Below are positions 1 to 9,200 of a stretch of DNA of 64,000 nt, piece after piece. Source of the stretch: Rhynchopus euleeides. Its lineage: Eukaryota; Euglenozoa; Diplonemea; Diplonemida; Diplonemidae. The notes beneath the pieces were generated by a model. That model saw only the letters and a program-made list of their open reading frames with translations. It did no database searches and was not told the origin of the DNA. Location: assembly GCA_963210315.1 (NCBI GenBank), contig OY723254.1, positions 2,014,379-2,078,378 of the forward strand, in the 5' to 3' direction. The position numbers and the translations under genes were made by a program. Each line of letters opens with the position of its first letter. The first letter of the stretch is position 1.

Positions 1-1515
1 GACCTGCTCGGGTACTGGCTGCCGATTGCGAAGGGGTGCGCGAACGCGATCAAGGTCGGGAACGCGACGCTGCTGCTGTTCGGGTGCAGGCACACAATGA
101 CCTTCTTCCAGAACATGCGGTGGTACGAGGCGCTGTTCGGGCAGACGGAGAACCTGCACGTGTGGGTGGGTGTGATTGTGACGGTGCTGAGCCTGGTGCA
201 CACGGCATGTGCGTCGCGCAACTACTACATGCTGATCCACCGGTACGGGCAGAACGCAGAGGACCTGCTGGCGAAGCAGCTGCCCTTCATCACCGGGCTG
301 GTGTGCCTGGTGTTCCTGATCGGGCCTGTGGTGGTGGCGCGGTACTACGTGGCGACGCGGAAGCTGTACAACTTCTTCTTCCAGATGCACATGGGGCTGA
401 TCATCTACCTGATTGTGCTGGCGGTGCACACGAAGCCATCGGAGTGGCCGCGGCTGTACGCCCCGGAGGGGCAGCTGGACGGGAAGAGCGACACGATCTG
501 GTGGACGCTGCCATTCCTGCTGCTGTACCTGGCGGAGATGCTGTACAGGCGGATGTGGCGGTCGAAGCACCCGCTGAAGGTGAACCGGAGCCTGACGCGC
601 ATCTACCGCGTGGGGAAGAAGGGGGGCCGGGTCCTGCGCCTCGTGATGAGCCGTGCCGGGGACGAGGCGCTGGACAGCTACAAGCCGGGGCAGTACGTGC
701 ACATCCAGGACGAGAAGGTGAGCCGGTGGGAGTGGCACCCCTTCACCATTGCGCGCGTGACGGAGACGGACCTGGAGCTGCAGATCAAGTGCGATGGGGA
801 CTGGGTGTCGGAGCTGGCGGACCGGGTGGAGGACAGCCTCGTCCAGCGGCGGGAGATGCACATCGGGGTGGACGGCCCGTACGCCGCCCCCGCCATGTCG
901 TACTCCAGCTTCTCCACGATGGTGCTGGTGGGTGCGGGTATCGGGATCACCCCCTTCCTGGCCGTGGTGCAGGTGCTGCTGAAGAGCAAGGCACGCCACT
1001 CCCGCACCGGCGCACGCACCAAGGTCCACTTCATCTACCTCGTGGCTGACCTGGAGGCGGTGTCCACCGTGGAGGACGTGATCCGCGGGATGGAGGAGGT
1101 GCACACCTCGGTGCGCACCGGCAGCATCGACTTCACCATCCAGATCTGCCTGACGGGCGGTGCGGTGACGGAGCTGAGCAGCGCCGACTACTGCCTCTCC
1201 GCGAAGGGCGCACCCCCCGCGAAGAAGGACGCCGCCGCCCCCGCAAAGCACGTCGACTTCGACATGTTCCAGCTCGTCCAGCACTACACCATCGCCACAA
1301 AGCAGCTCGACTTCCTCACCCACCTCCCGGTCGCCACCCAGTTCGGCCGCCCCTCATGGCGTGAGATCTTCACCGACCTCGGCATCACGAACACCTCCAC
1401 CGAGGTTGGCGTCTTCTGCTGTGGGAACCCCATGCTCGTGGCCGACCTCGAGAACGAGTGCAAGGAGTTCAACTCCACCTACGCAGAGTTCGATTTCAGG
1501 CCGGAGATCTTCTAG
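1..1515 (+). CDS. NADPH oxidase (gp91phox/NOX-type ferric reductase superfamily), 5' partial
   Basis: The reading frame is open from base 1, so the N-terminus lies outside the window; 504 residues are visible. Membrane helices carry the two haem-ligand His pairs with the NOX spacing: H53 and H67 (13 between) and H130 and H143 (12 between). Next come the FAD-binding motif HPFTI near residue 246, a GPY motif near 292, the NADPH-binding motif GAGIGITPF near 311, and a C-terminus ending in Phe (FDFRPEIF), as in NOX enzymes. The family moves electrons from cytosolic NADPH through FAD and two haems to oxygen, making superoxide outside the cytosol. No EF hand is visible in this part. A Lys/Ala-rich insert near residues 400-415 is low-complexity. 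Ferric reductase activity is an alternative, but the spacing and GAGIGITPF favour NOX. Confidence 0.93.
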   Translation, partial: DLLGYWLPIAKGCANAIKVGNATLLLFGCRHTMTFFQNMRWYEALFGQTENLHVWVGVIVTVLSLVHTACASRNYYMLIHRYGQNAEDLLAKQLPFITGLVCLVFLIGPVVVARYYVATRKLYNFFFQMHMGLIIYLIVLAVHTKPSEWPRLYAPEGQLDGKSDTIWWTLPFLLLYLAEMLYRRMWRSKHPLKVNRSLTRIYRVGKKGGRVLRLVMSRAGDEALDSYKPGQYVHIQDEKVSRWEWHPFTIARVTETDLELQIKCDGDWVSELADRVEDSLVQRREMHIGVDGPYAAPAMSYSSFSTMVLVGAGIGITPFLAVVQVLLKSKARHSRTGARTKVHFIYLVADLEAVSTVEDVIRGMEEVHTSVRTGSIDFTIQICLTGGAVTELSSADYCLSAKGAPPAKKDAAAPAKHVDFDMFQLVQHYTIATKQLDFLTHLPVATQFGRPSWREIFTDLGITNTSTEVGVFCCGNPMLVADLENECKEFNSTYAEFDFRPEIF

Positions 1516-3658
1516 TCGCAGCGCTGTAAATGTGACTGAGAATACGGAAAGCATCTGGGGACAGAACAAGGTGGCCGCACCGACCACGGCTTGACACAGA
1601 GTCAATGCACGCTCTCCCTCTGGTGGAGGATTCCAGTTCAAAGCGTGGGGGGGCGATGGGGGGAGGCGGAGGGTATTGTCTACCTTTTGCTACACGACGC
1701 GGTCTTCACCTCCGCGGGTACCCGGGTTCCCGCCTCACTATCCCAATCCAGGTACCAGCCGGATACCCGGGGTATCCGGGAGGGTACCCGGGCACCAGCA
1801 AACTTCGCAACCTCCGGCGCGCGCGCGTCGCAGACGAGCTGCTGCCGGCGGTGGAGAAGCGCATCGCCGTCGCCTCGCGCTGGCACCGGCACTTCCGGCA
1901 GAGCTGCCTGTCTACGGCGGCAGGTGCCACCCGCTGGCCGAGTTCTGCCGCGCGCTCGAGGCTGCGGGGCACAGCGTGGCACTGCCCCCGCCCGCCGTGG
2001 CGGCGTTTTTCGCAGACGTCGCCGGGTGGGGTGTGCTCTGTGCGGCAGCCTCCTGCAGTTGTTGATGTTGGAGTGGCAGCTGTGGCTGTCTGGGCACTCG
2101 CATTTCTGTCTTGCACTTGATCTTTTCGCTTTTAGAGCTTTGCGGATCCTCCAGAGGCACCCTCTTTCCCTTCTTGAGTTCCCTCCCTCCCCACCCCCTC
2201 GCGTCGTGGCCAAAAGCGGCTGCCGCATTGTGTCTCCACCCCCCCACCCTCATCGAGCCGGATGGGTTCTCGCGTCTGCTGCGGGGCCTCTCAGCCCAAG
2301 GTTGCCAAACCATCAACAACCCAATCCCATTGGCCCTGCAACTTCGAGCGAGAGTCACGCCCTTTCCGGCTGGAGGTGGGGCTCACCCTCTCCTCTCTTA
2401 TCTTTATACCTTCTGTCTGTGAACGATTTGAACGAGTATTGGCGTGCCTCTCGCGTGGTAAGACTGTATTTGTTGTCTTGACCCGACTTGACCCAATTCC
2501 CCGTGTGGCAATGTTCTTGTTCTCGTGGAGTCTTTCGCTCTGGAGCAGTTATTTGGCAACGTTCGACGACCATAACTTGCAACCGCAACTCTCTGGGCTC
2601 CGCTGAGCGAAGGCCCTTGACCCTGTGATAAGAAGTTGATCACTTCACAGGACCTGCGTAACGAGTGGGGGTGGTCGGCTCCGTGCCGGTACCCTCACGA
2701 CCCCCAAATGTTTCTCACCATCATCATTTGCTCTGCCTCCTCTGCATCAGGCGCACGCCCGGTTCTGAGTTTGCGACGACACTGATGAACAGCAACACCC
2801 TGTTTGCACAATTAATCAGTGCCAGATTGTGACACCCCAGGGGCCTCTGGTTCGAAGAGGAGCCAGCTCACGTCGGAGCAAGTTGCACACTTGTCTTCAA
2901 AACACGAGTCTTGAAAGGAAAAGAATGGACTACAGGCAAATCGGGTTGGGATTGGGAGCTTCTTTTAGTGACGAGATCCTGACACGATTTTTCCTGTTCA
3001 GTGAGATGTCCTGTGGGATATTATTTACCCCGCTTCATTGTGGTTGTTGAGAACGAACAGGTTGCGAAATGTGAGAGGGGTGTGGATTATTTGCCCTGTT
3101 TTTGTGCGATGTTGTTCGCCTAGCAGGAGGAGAATCGGGCATGCGCGTGATGGATGTCCTTCGTCACAAAGCAGGCGGGACACTGTGGGAGCTTCGCACC
3201 TTCCACAATGATGCGCATGAAGAGCCCTTTTTTAATTCATTGCAGTAAAGATTCATCTTTATTGTTTTCCTCGATCCCACTCACTGTCGTAACTACTCCC
3301 CACCCCCACCCCTGTCCGCCCCTCCCCCACGCACCGTCCCGTAAAGGGAAACACGAGAAAAGAAAACTAAACCAACGAATGAACATCAGCGGTTTGCAGA
3401 CGAGGGCCATGGAATCAACCTGAAACTTGGCACACGGCAGACCTGACAACAAGCTGCGCGTCAGGTTCGCAACGATAATCAGCAATTATGGCCAATTGTT
3501 GCGACGTGCCATTCGTCATTTTTCAGGGGTGGGATGCAACCAAAAGGCAAACCTTTCACGGCTCAGACCTGCGATCTTTCCTCCCCATTCCCACCCAGCT
3601 CTTTCTAAGTTAATTCTTCCCCTCACCCATCCCCATCCCCGCACCCGTTCCAGTTGTT
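1516..3658. other. Intergenic region, no intact gene
   Basis: This follows the NADPH oxidase stop. It holds a GC-rich patch with repeated GGTACCCGGG/GGTATCCGGG-like words (1716-1800), a possible decayed coding remnant (1800-2065, listed separately), and otherwise mixed-composition sequence with T-rich tracts. I see no conserved protein, tRNA or rRNA signature in the rest. Confidence 0.6.
1800..2065 (+). pseudogene. Possible frameshifted coding remnant, weakly UDP-glycosyltransferase-like
   Basis: Two adjacent stretches in different + frames look protein-like. The first reads ...VADELLPAVEKRIAVASRW; the second reads GGRCHPLAEFCRALEAAGHS followed by VALPPPAVAAFFADV. The second resembles the N-terminal motif of UDP-glycosyltransferases (GHxxPxLELARALxARGH). 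No single frame joins them, no start is evident, and the remnant ends at a stop at 2063-2065. The family assignment is weak; chance GC-rich coding-like sequence is possible. Confidence 0.22.
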
Positions 3659-3932
3659 TTTGTGTCAAACGCACCGTGCTCACGGAAGGCGTTCAGAACT
3701 AAAAATGTTGCAGTGGGAGCAATGTTTTGTTCACCTACACTCCACGCCCCAACGTGCAGGTGACCAGAAGGTTGCACAGACAAAACAAAAGAAACCCGGC
3801 AATCCAGGTTGTTTGCGCAACCTTCTGGTCACCTGCACGTTGGGGCGTGGAGTGTAGGTGAACAAAACATTGCCCCCACTGCAACATTTTTAGTTCTGAA
3901 CACCTTCCGTGGGTACGGTGCGTTTGACACAA
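3659..3932. mobile_element. Foldback MITE, arms of about 117 bp
   Basis: The left arm (3659-3775) begins TTGTGTCAAACGCACC and is repeated in near-perfect inverse orientation at 3816-3932, leaving a loop of about 40 bases. There is no ORF, as for a non-autonomous inverted-repeat element. No clear target-site duplication is visible. The left arm plus loop recurs at 37,309-37,455. Confidence 0.85.
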
Positions 3933-4344
3933 GGTGGTAGTCGCGATTTGTCAAAGCGGTGCTTAGGAAGCAGAACGACGTGGTAAAGGTGCACCATACC
4001 CGATGGAGGCTTTTCGCGAAGAAGTGAATGAGAGCTACTCATCGGTTAGCCTGCCCGCACCTTCACCCCCGCCCCCATCCCATCCCATCCCATCCCATCC
4101 CATCCCATCCCGCCTTGCACTGCTGAGCCGAGAGTGCCGTCAGCTACGCATCGGTTACCTGCCCCTCCCCCATCCATCCCGCCCTGCACTGTTGAGGCGA
4201 GCTGGCCATTGTGCGTTGTTTGTATGGGTGTGGGTTTCCTGTTGGATGTGCTCAGCCTGGCTGCATGTCAGAGTCGTATCATCAACCACATCACACTGGC
4301 TTGACTTTCACCACAACTCTCCACCTGCAGGAACGATAAGCAAG
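3933..4344. other. Intergenic region upstream of the cathepsin gene
   Basis: It contains a short (CATCC)n microsatellite at about 4077-4112 and ends in a pyrimidine-rich tract with CAG at 4328-4330, 14 bases before the ATG. That tract would serve as a splice acceptor (trans-splicing or a 5'UTR intron). The reading frame is open further upstream (from 4003), but the extra residues are simple Pro/Ser-rich repeat translation and not a credible N-terminus. Confidence 0.6.
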
Positions 4345-5361
4345 ATGAAGAGCGCCATGTTCGTTGCCCTGCTGGCCAGCGGGGTGTCTGCCAAGCAGAG
4401 CTTCCTGTGGACCAAGCAGCAGGAGGAGGCTGCCGGCATCAAGCACCACGTGGTGAGCCCGCTGCCGTCGACGTACGTGCGTGACGGTGACCTGCCCGAC
4501 TCGTTCACGTGGGGCGACGTGAACGGCACGAGCTACCTGACGAAGAACCTGAACCAGCACATCCCCCAGTACTGCGGGTCGTGCTGGGCACACGCCGCCG
4601 TGTCTGCCCTGGGTGACCGCATCAAGATCGCGCGCAAGGCGCAGGGTATCGAGATCAACCTGGCGGTGCAGCACATCCTGAACTGCGGTAACGCCGGGTC
4701 GTGCTACGGTGGGTCCATCGGGGGCGCCAACTCGTGGATTGCGCGCCAGCAGGACGGTGTGGTGTACGACACCTGCAACCCCTACCTGGCCTGCTCCAGC
4801 GACTCGTCGGAGGGCTTCTGCTCGCACGTCAGCACGAAGTGCACGGCGGACAACGTGTGCCGCACCTGCTCCACGTTCTCTGGGTCGGGTGGGTTCTGCG
4901 CTGCCATCTCGCAGTACCCCAACGCCACGATCGCGGAGCACGGGTCCGTCACCGGCGAGTCGGGCATGATGAAGGAGATCTACGCGCGCGGCCCGATCGG
5001 GTGCGGTGTGGACGCCACCCAGATCCTGGAGTACCACGGCGGGATTGCGTCTGGCCACTGCGGCGGTGCCGACCACGCCATCTCCGTCGTGGGGTGGGGT
5101 GTGGAGAGCGGGGAGAAGTACTGGATTGTGCGCAACTCGTGGGGCGAGTACTGGGGCGAGATGGGGTACTTCCGCGTGTCCCGTGGCGGCGGCAAGGACC
5201 TGTGCCTCGAGACGTCTGGGTGCAACTGGGCCACCCCCAAGGCCTGGACGGAGACCAACTACCCGTGCAACGAGGACGGTGGCAACTGCAAGGTGACGAC
5301 GGACACGAAGATGTACGTCGACCCCTCCGTGTCGGGTGTGGCCCTGGGCCGCAAGCTGTGA
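4345..5361 (+). CDS. CTSZ: Cathepsin Z/X-type papain-family cysteine protease
   Basis: 338 residues. The start at 4345 gives a 16-residue signal peptide (MKSAMFVALLASGVSA), then a very short propeptide, typical of cathepsin X/Z. The active-site stretch HIPQYCGSCWAH carries the oxyanion Gln (Q75) and catalytic Cys (C80), with the HIP insertion loop diagnostic of cathepsin X/Z. The catalytic His is in GADHAISVVGWG (H244) and the Asn in RNSWGEYWGE (N264). Cathepsin Z is a lysosomal or secreted carboxypeptidase that removes C-terminal residues. It is Cys-rich, consistent with disulfides. No intron lies in the coding part. The family call is secure; the human symbol is used only for orthology. Confidence 0.95.
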   Translation: MKSAMFVALLASGVSAKQSFLWTKQQEEAAGIKHHVVSPLPSTYVRDGDLPDSFTWGDVNGTSYLTKNLNQHIPQYCGSCWAHAAVSALGDRIKIARKAQGIEINLAVQHILNCGNAGSCYGGSIGGANSWIARQQDGVVYDTCNPYLACSSDSSEGFCSHVSTKCTADNVCRTCSTFSGSGGFCAAISQYPNATIAEHGSVTGESGMMKEIYARGPIGCGVDATQILEYHGGIASGHCGGADHAISVVGWGVESGEKYWIVRNSWGEYWGEMGYFRVSRGGGKDLCLETSGCNWATPKAWTETNYPCNEDGGNCKVTTDTKMYVDPSVSGVALGRKL

Positions 5362-6236
5362 TCAAGACTCTTCATATCTCACTGAGCCAGAGTCTTTGAA
5401 CCTATCCCCCCTTCCCTTTTTCGATATCCCATCTCTACGAGTGTGACTTATGCGACAAATGTTATGTGCTGATTTGCTTTTCCCCAACAGACCAACCTGG
5501 GGCCTTCGCTCGTGTCGAACTGTGTCAATGCGACGCCTCATTCATTAGGCCACTGTTCCCACTTCTGAGCGAAGCCCCAGGCTGGTTTTCACTTTCGAAG
5601 CCCCCGTTATTATGTACAATACTGGATACTGACGACTGCTGTGTTCATACACTTCAGGTCCAACATCAGTTTCAACCTCTCAAAAACAACAAGCAGAGGC
5701 AAAATCTGCCTGCCCAGCATGCCGGGATCATCTGTGGCAAGAGCAACTCCGAAAAAATAATACGTCACTTTTCTGAAGAACCATGAGGGGATGATGGGCA
5801 CGGCTCCCGGACTTGCCCGCGACAGGAAATAATCCCATGACTCATGGCTTCGGCGAAGAACAAAAAAAAACCTGGAAAGATATTCCCCCGCGCAACGCGC
5901 GTTTGGTGCATACCTTTCAGACACGAGGATCCCCCACCCCACCCCACCCACAAGACTCTCTCCTTGCCTGCAGCATTCTGTCACATCACAGGCAGATCAC
6001 ACCACTGTGTCTCCGATACTCCGCCCATCCACCCCCGCCACTGCAGACACCTCAGAAACCACTCCTATTCACCAGGGAGGGGTTATCGCTAACACCCGGG
6101 TTTCTGCACTACACTACACTACACTACGCCACTCCACTCCCCCACCTCCAGGGCCAGCTCTCTCTGGCGGGGACACGCCCTCAGGCCTGCCTCCACACCC
6201 CGCCTGGCCCCCCACCCCCCTCCACGACATGCTGCA
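5362..6236. other. Intergenic region with a 22-bp imperfect inverted repeat
   Basis: The arms 5491-5512 and about 5567-5588 (core TGGGGCCTTCGCTC against GAGCGAAGCCCCA) could form a stem around a loop of about 55 bases. This is soon after the cathepsin stop and could belong to its 3' end. The remainder becomes C-rich toward the FAN1 start. I see no gene. Confidence 0.5.
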
Positions 6237-9200
6237 ATGGACCCTGTCAGCGCAGGTTTCCTCGCGGGCGGCACCGGCGGCAGCAGCGGGGGCAGCCCAG
6301 CCGACACCTCCCTCACCTCCTCGGCTTCGCCTCTGATGGCCTCCGCCCTCTCCTGGGACGCGCCGCGCAACCCCGCTGCAGGGTTCCCGGAGGCGTGGGG
6401 TGCCCCGCCGTCCTCTGCCGAGACAAACGACTCTGCAGCTGCCCCCTCTTCTGACGGGCAGGGCGTCGCTGCCCAACACACCGTCACCACCTCCACCGCA
6501 CCGAGCCCCTCAGTCATGTCGGGATGGGTGGATATACCCAGCACCTTTTCTCTGGAAGCATCCTCCCTCCCGGAGGCGGACACGCTGCAAGGGGCTGCCC
6601 CCTCTCCCCCGCCCTCCCGCGTCTCCTCTCCGGGGCTTGTGTATCAGCTCCACACCGTCGACTCGATGGTGAGGGAGATGCTCACCGTGGAGTCGCACCT
6701 CCTCGACCCGGGGGAGATCGGGATGCTGCAGAGCTTCGCAGCCCTCCCAGCTTCGGCAAAGCTGCTCGCAAACCGGATGTATGGGAGGAAGAGGAGGTGG
6801 CAGCGCTGTGGGAAGCTGCTCACCTCGCAGGGCGCTCCCATCACCGATCCGGATGAGATGCGATCCGCAACCGACGCGCTCGCCTCCGCTGGGGTTCTCG
6901 CTGTCTTCCGGCCGGCGGGGCAGGGTGTTGGAGGCGCAACCGCAACTCCAACTCCAACTTCAACACATCCACCCCCAGCAGCACTGCAGGATATCCCGGA
7001 TCTCGCGGGGCTGTTAGCCTGCCTCACATCAGCGGAAATCTCTGATATCCTCCGCACCTGCAAGGTGCACGGCGCAGGCACCATGCACCGCGACGCGTTG
7101 GACCGGCACCTCCGCAACCTGATCCAAGGGGATGCCCCTCCAGAGCGGGGCCAGCTCCGCCTCAGCTTCGCCCGAGGCCCCCCCAGGTCATGCCTCCAGG
7201 CCAGGGCTCTGGCCGCCGAGGCCCTGGGGAGATGCGTCAAGCTGCAGAGGAGATTCTCCGATGTGTTCCGCATGGCGCACCGCCTGTTCCTCCTGCAGCA
7301 CCCCTCGGAGGCTGTCGAGGCGCTCGTCGAGGTGAAGGTGGGGCGTGCCCCCACAGGGGGCAGTGGTGGCGGGGGAGGCGGCGGTGGCGGTGGGGGGTCC
7401 TCTCGCAACGCTTCCGCCGGGGCGCAGTCGGCGCTAGAGGTGAACGGGCATCTCCCCGCGGTGCTCTTCACAGGGTTGCGGAAGTGGCCCACACCGCTGC
7501 AGTCCGATCCGGGGAGATTTGCCGACCCGGCCAGGGACTGCAAATCCGGTTCCATTTTTAGGGACCGTGCAGCCTACAATCTCTACCATGAGGCGCTGGA
7601 GAAGCTGGGGGACTGCATGGCTGCAAATGTGGAGTTCATCAGACAGAAGGACAGGGCTGCCTTGCTGAAAACTGTGAAGCCCATCGCGGCGGCTGCGGCG
7701 GCGGAGCTCGAGGGGCTGTGCGCCGTTGCGAACGCTGGTGGTGGGGGTGGGGATGAAGCACACCCACCAACCCATGGGGATGCAGCAGCAGCAGCAGCAG
7801 GGCCAGAGAGCCGCCCCTCCACCGCGATGGACAGCACCGGGGAGGGGGAGACGGATGAAACGCCTGCTGCGGACCACGTCAACTTCATGCTCGCCCAGCA
7901 GGGCATCACGCTGCGTTGGGGAGGCGCCAGTGGAGGCAGCGGAGGCGGTGCCGGCACCGCAACAGACAACTCCGCCCCTCCTTCCGATGCAGCCTCCGGC
8001 CCCCCTTCGCCCGACCCCACCGGGCAGCCCCCGGCACGCGGGGGTGGACCCCCCGCGGCAGGGCGTCGGTCGAGCGGTGGTGGGCGGGCGGCGGGGGGCG
8101 GTGGTGGTGGTGGTGGGGGGCCCGTCGAGGCGCCGATCGATGTGGATGAGTTTATGGCAGGGAGCCACCTCACGTCGTCGCGGAGGGGGATGCGGCGGGT
8201 GAGGGCACCGCAGGGGGGGTGGCCGGGGCGCGGGGTGGCCCGCGCCGCCCCGCCGCACTGCGAGGTGATTGAGATAGACAGCAGCCCCGACGGCGAGGGG
8301 GAAGGGGAGGGGGGCGTGGTGTGGGCGGGCGGCGGCAGCGCCAGCCGCGACACCTTCCCCGGCTGCGGCGATGACACCGTCAGCCGGAGCTCCTGGGCGA
8401 CGCCCACCGGCGCCGCGCTGCGGCGCCGCTCCTACGGCTGCACCACCGCCGCCACCACCACCTCCGGCAGCAGCTCTGCCGGGCACAGCCCGCAGCCCAT
8501 CCCACCTCCGACAGACGACGGCTCTCGCAGCGCAGCAGCCACCACCCCATGTCGTGCCCCCTCGGTGATCGACCTGCTCAGCAGCACTGACGAGGAAGGG
8601 GGTGAAGGTGGTGTGGGGTCGCCACCCCACCCCACGGATGCAAATGCCGCCGCGGCCGCCACCGCCACCAACACCACATCCCGAAGCAGCAGCCCCGGGA
8701 CACAGCCACTCATGCGGATTGAGGTGTTGGGGCTGGGGGTCGTGAAGAAGGAGCCGGTTGCCGCATCTGCTGCGGATGCTGACACTGCGGTGGCGCTCCA
8801 CCCGGCAGCGGCGGACAGCCAGGCGAGCACGCTGCTCGCCACCCTCACCGCACCCCAGGCCTCTGCGTGTGAGACGCTCGCCCCGACGCAGCTGCAGCAG
8901 GGCGGTGCCGGGGTTGGGGCGGGTAGCCCCCCCTACGGCACGGCAGGCGCCGCATCGCAGCTCACCGAGACCCAGCTGCAGACACCCGCCCCCTCGGCGG
9001 GGGGGCCCAGCCCCACCCCGACGCAGGTGCAGTCCCCTCCCCGGCAGCAGCAGCAGCAGCAGCAGCCAGCCCTCTTCGACGAGACCCTCGACCCCACCCA
9101 GCTGCAGACCACACAGCCCCTCTCTGGCGGCGCAGCCGCACCGAGCCTCACCCCCACACAGACACAGCCAGGGCGGGAGAGCCCCGCTGCCACCGCCACC

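Noticed and set aside
36..1049. Long Arg/Ala/Gly-rich frames overlapping the NADPH oxidase, and similar frames over the FAN1 and SET genes
   Set aside because: These are out-of-frame shadows of GC-rich coding sequence, without domain motifs.
2262..2606. Small protein starting MGSRVCCGASQPK, attractive as an acylated protein
   Set aside because: Only the first dozen residues look plausible. The rest reads like untranslated DNA and no splice partner is evident.
4003..4344. N-terminal extension of the cathepsin from the upstream in-frame start
   Set aside because: The extra residues translate (CATCC)n repeats, and the start at 4,345 gives a clean signal peptide after an acceptor-like CAG.
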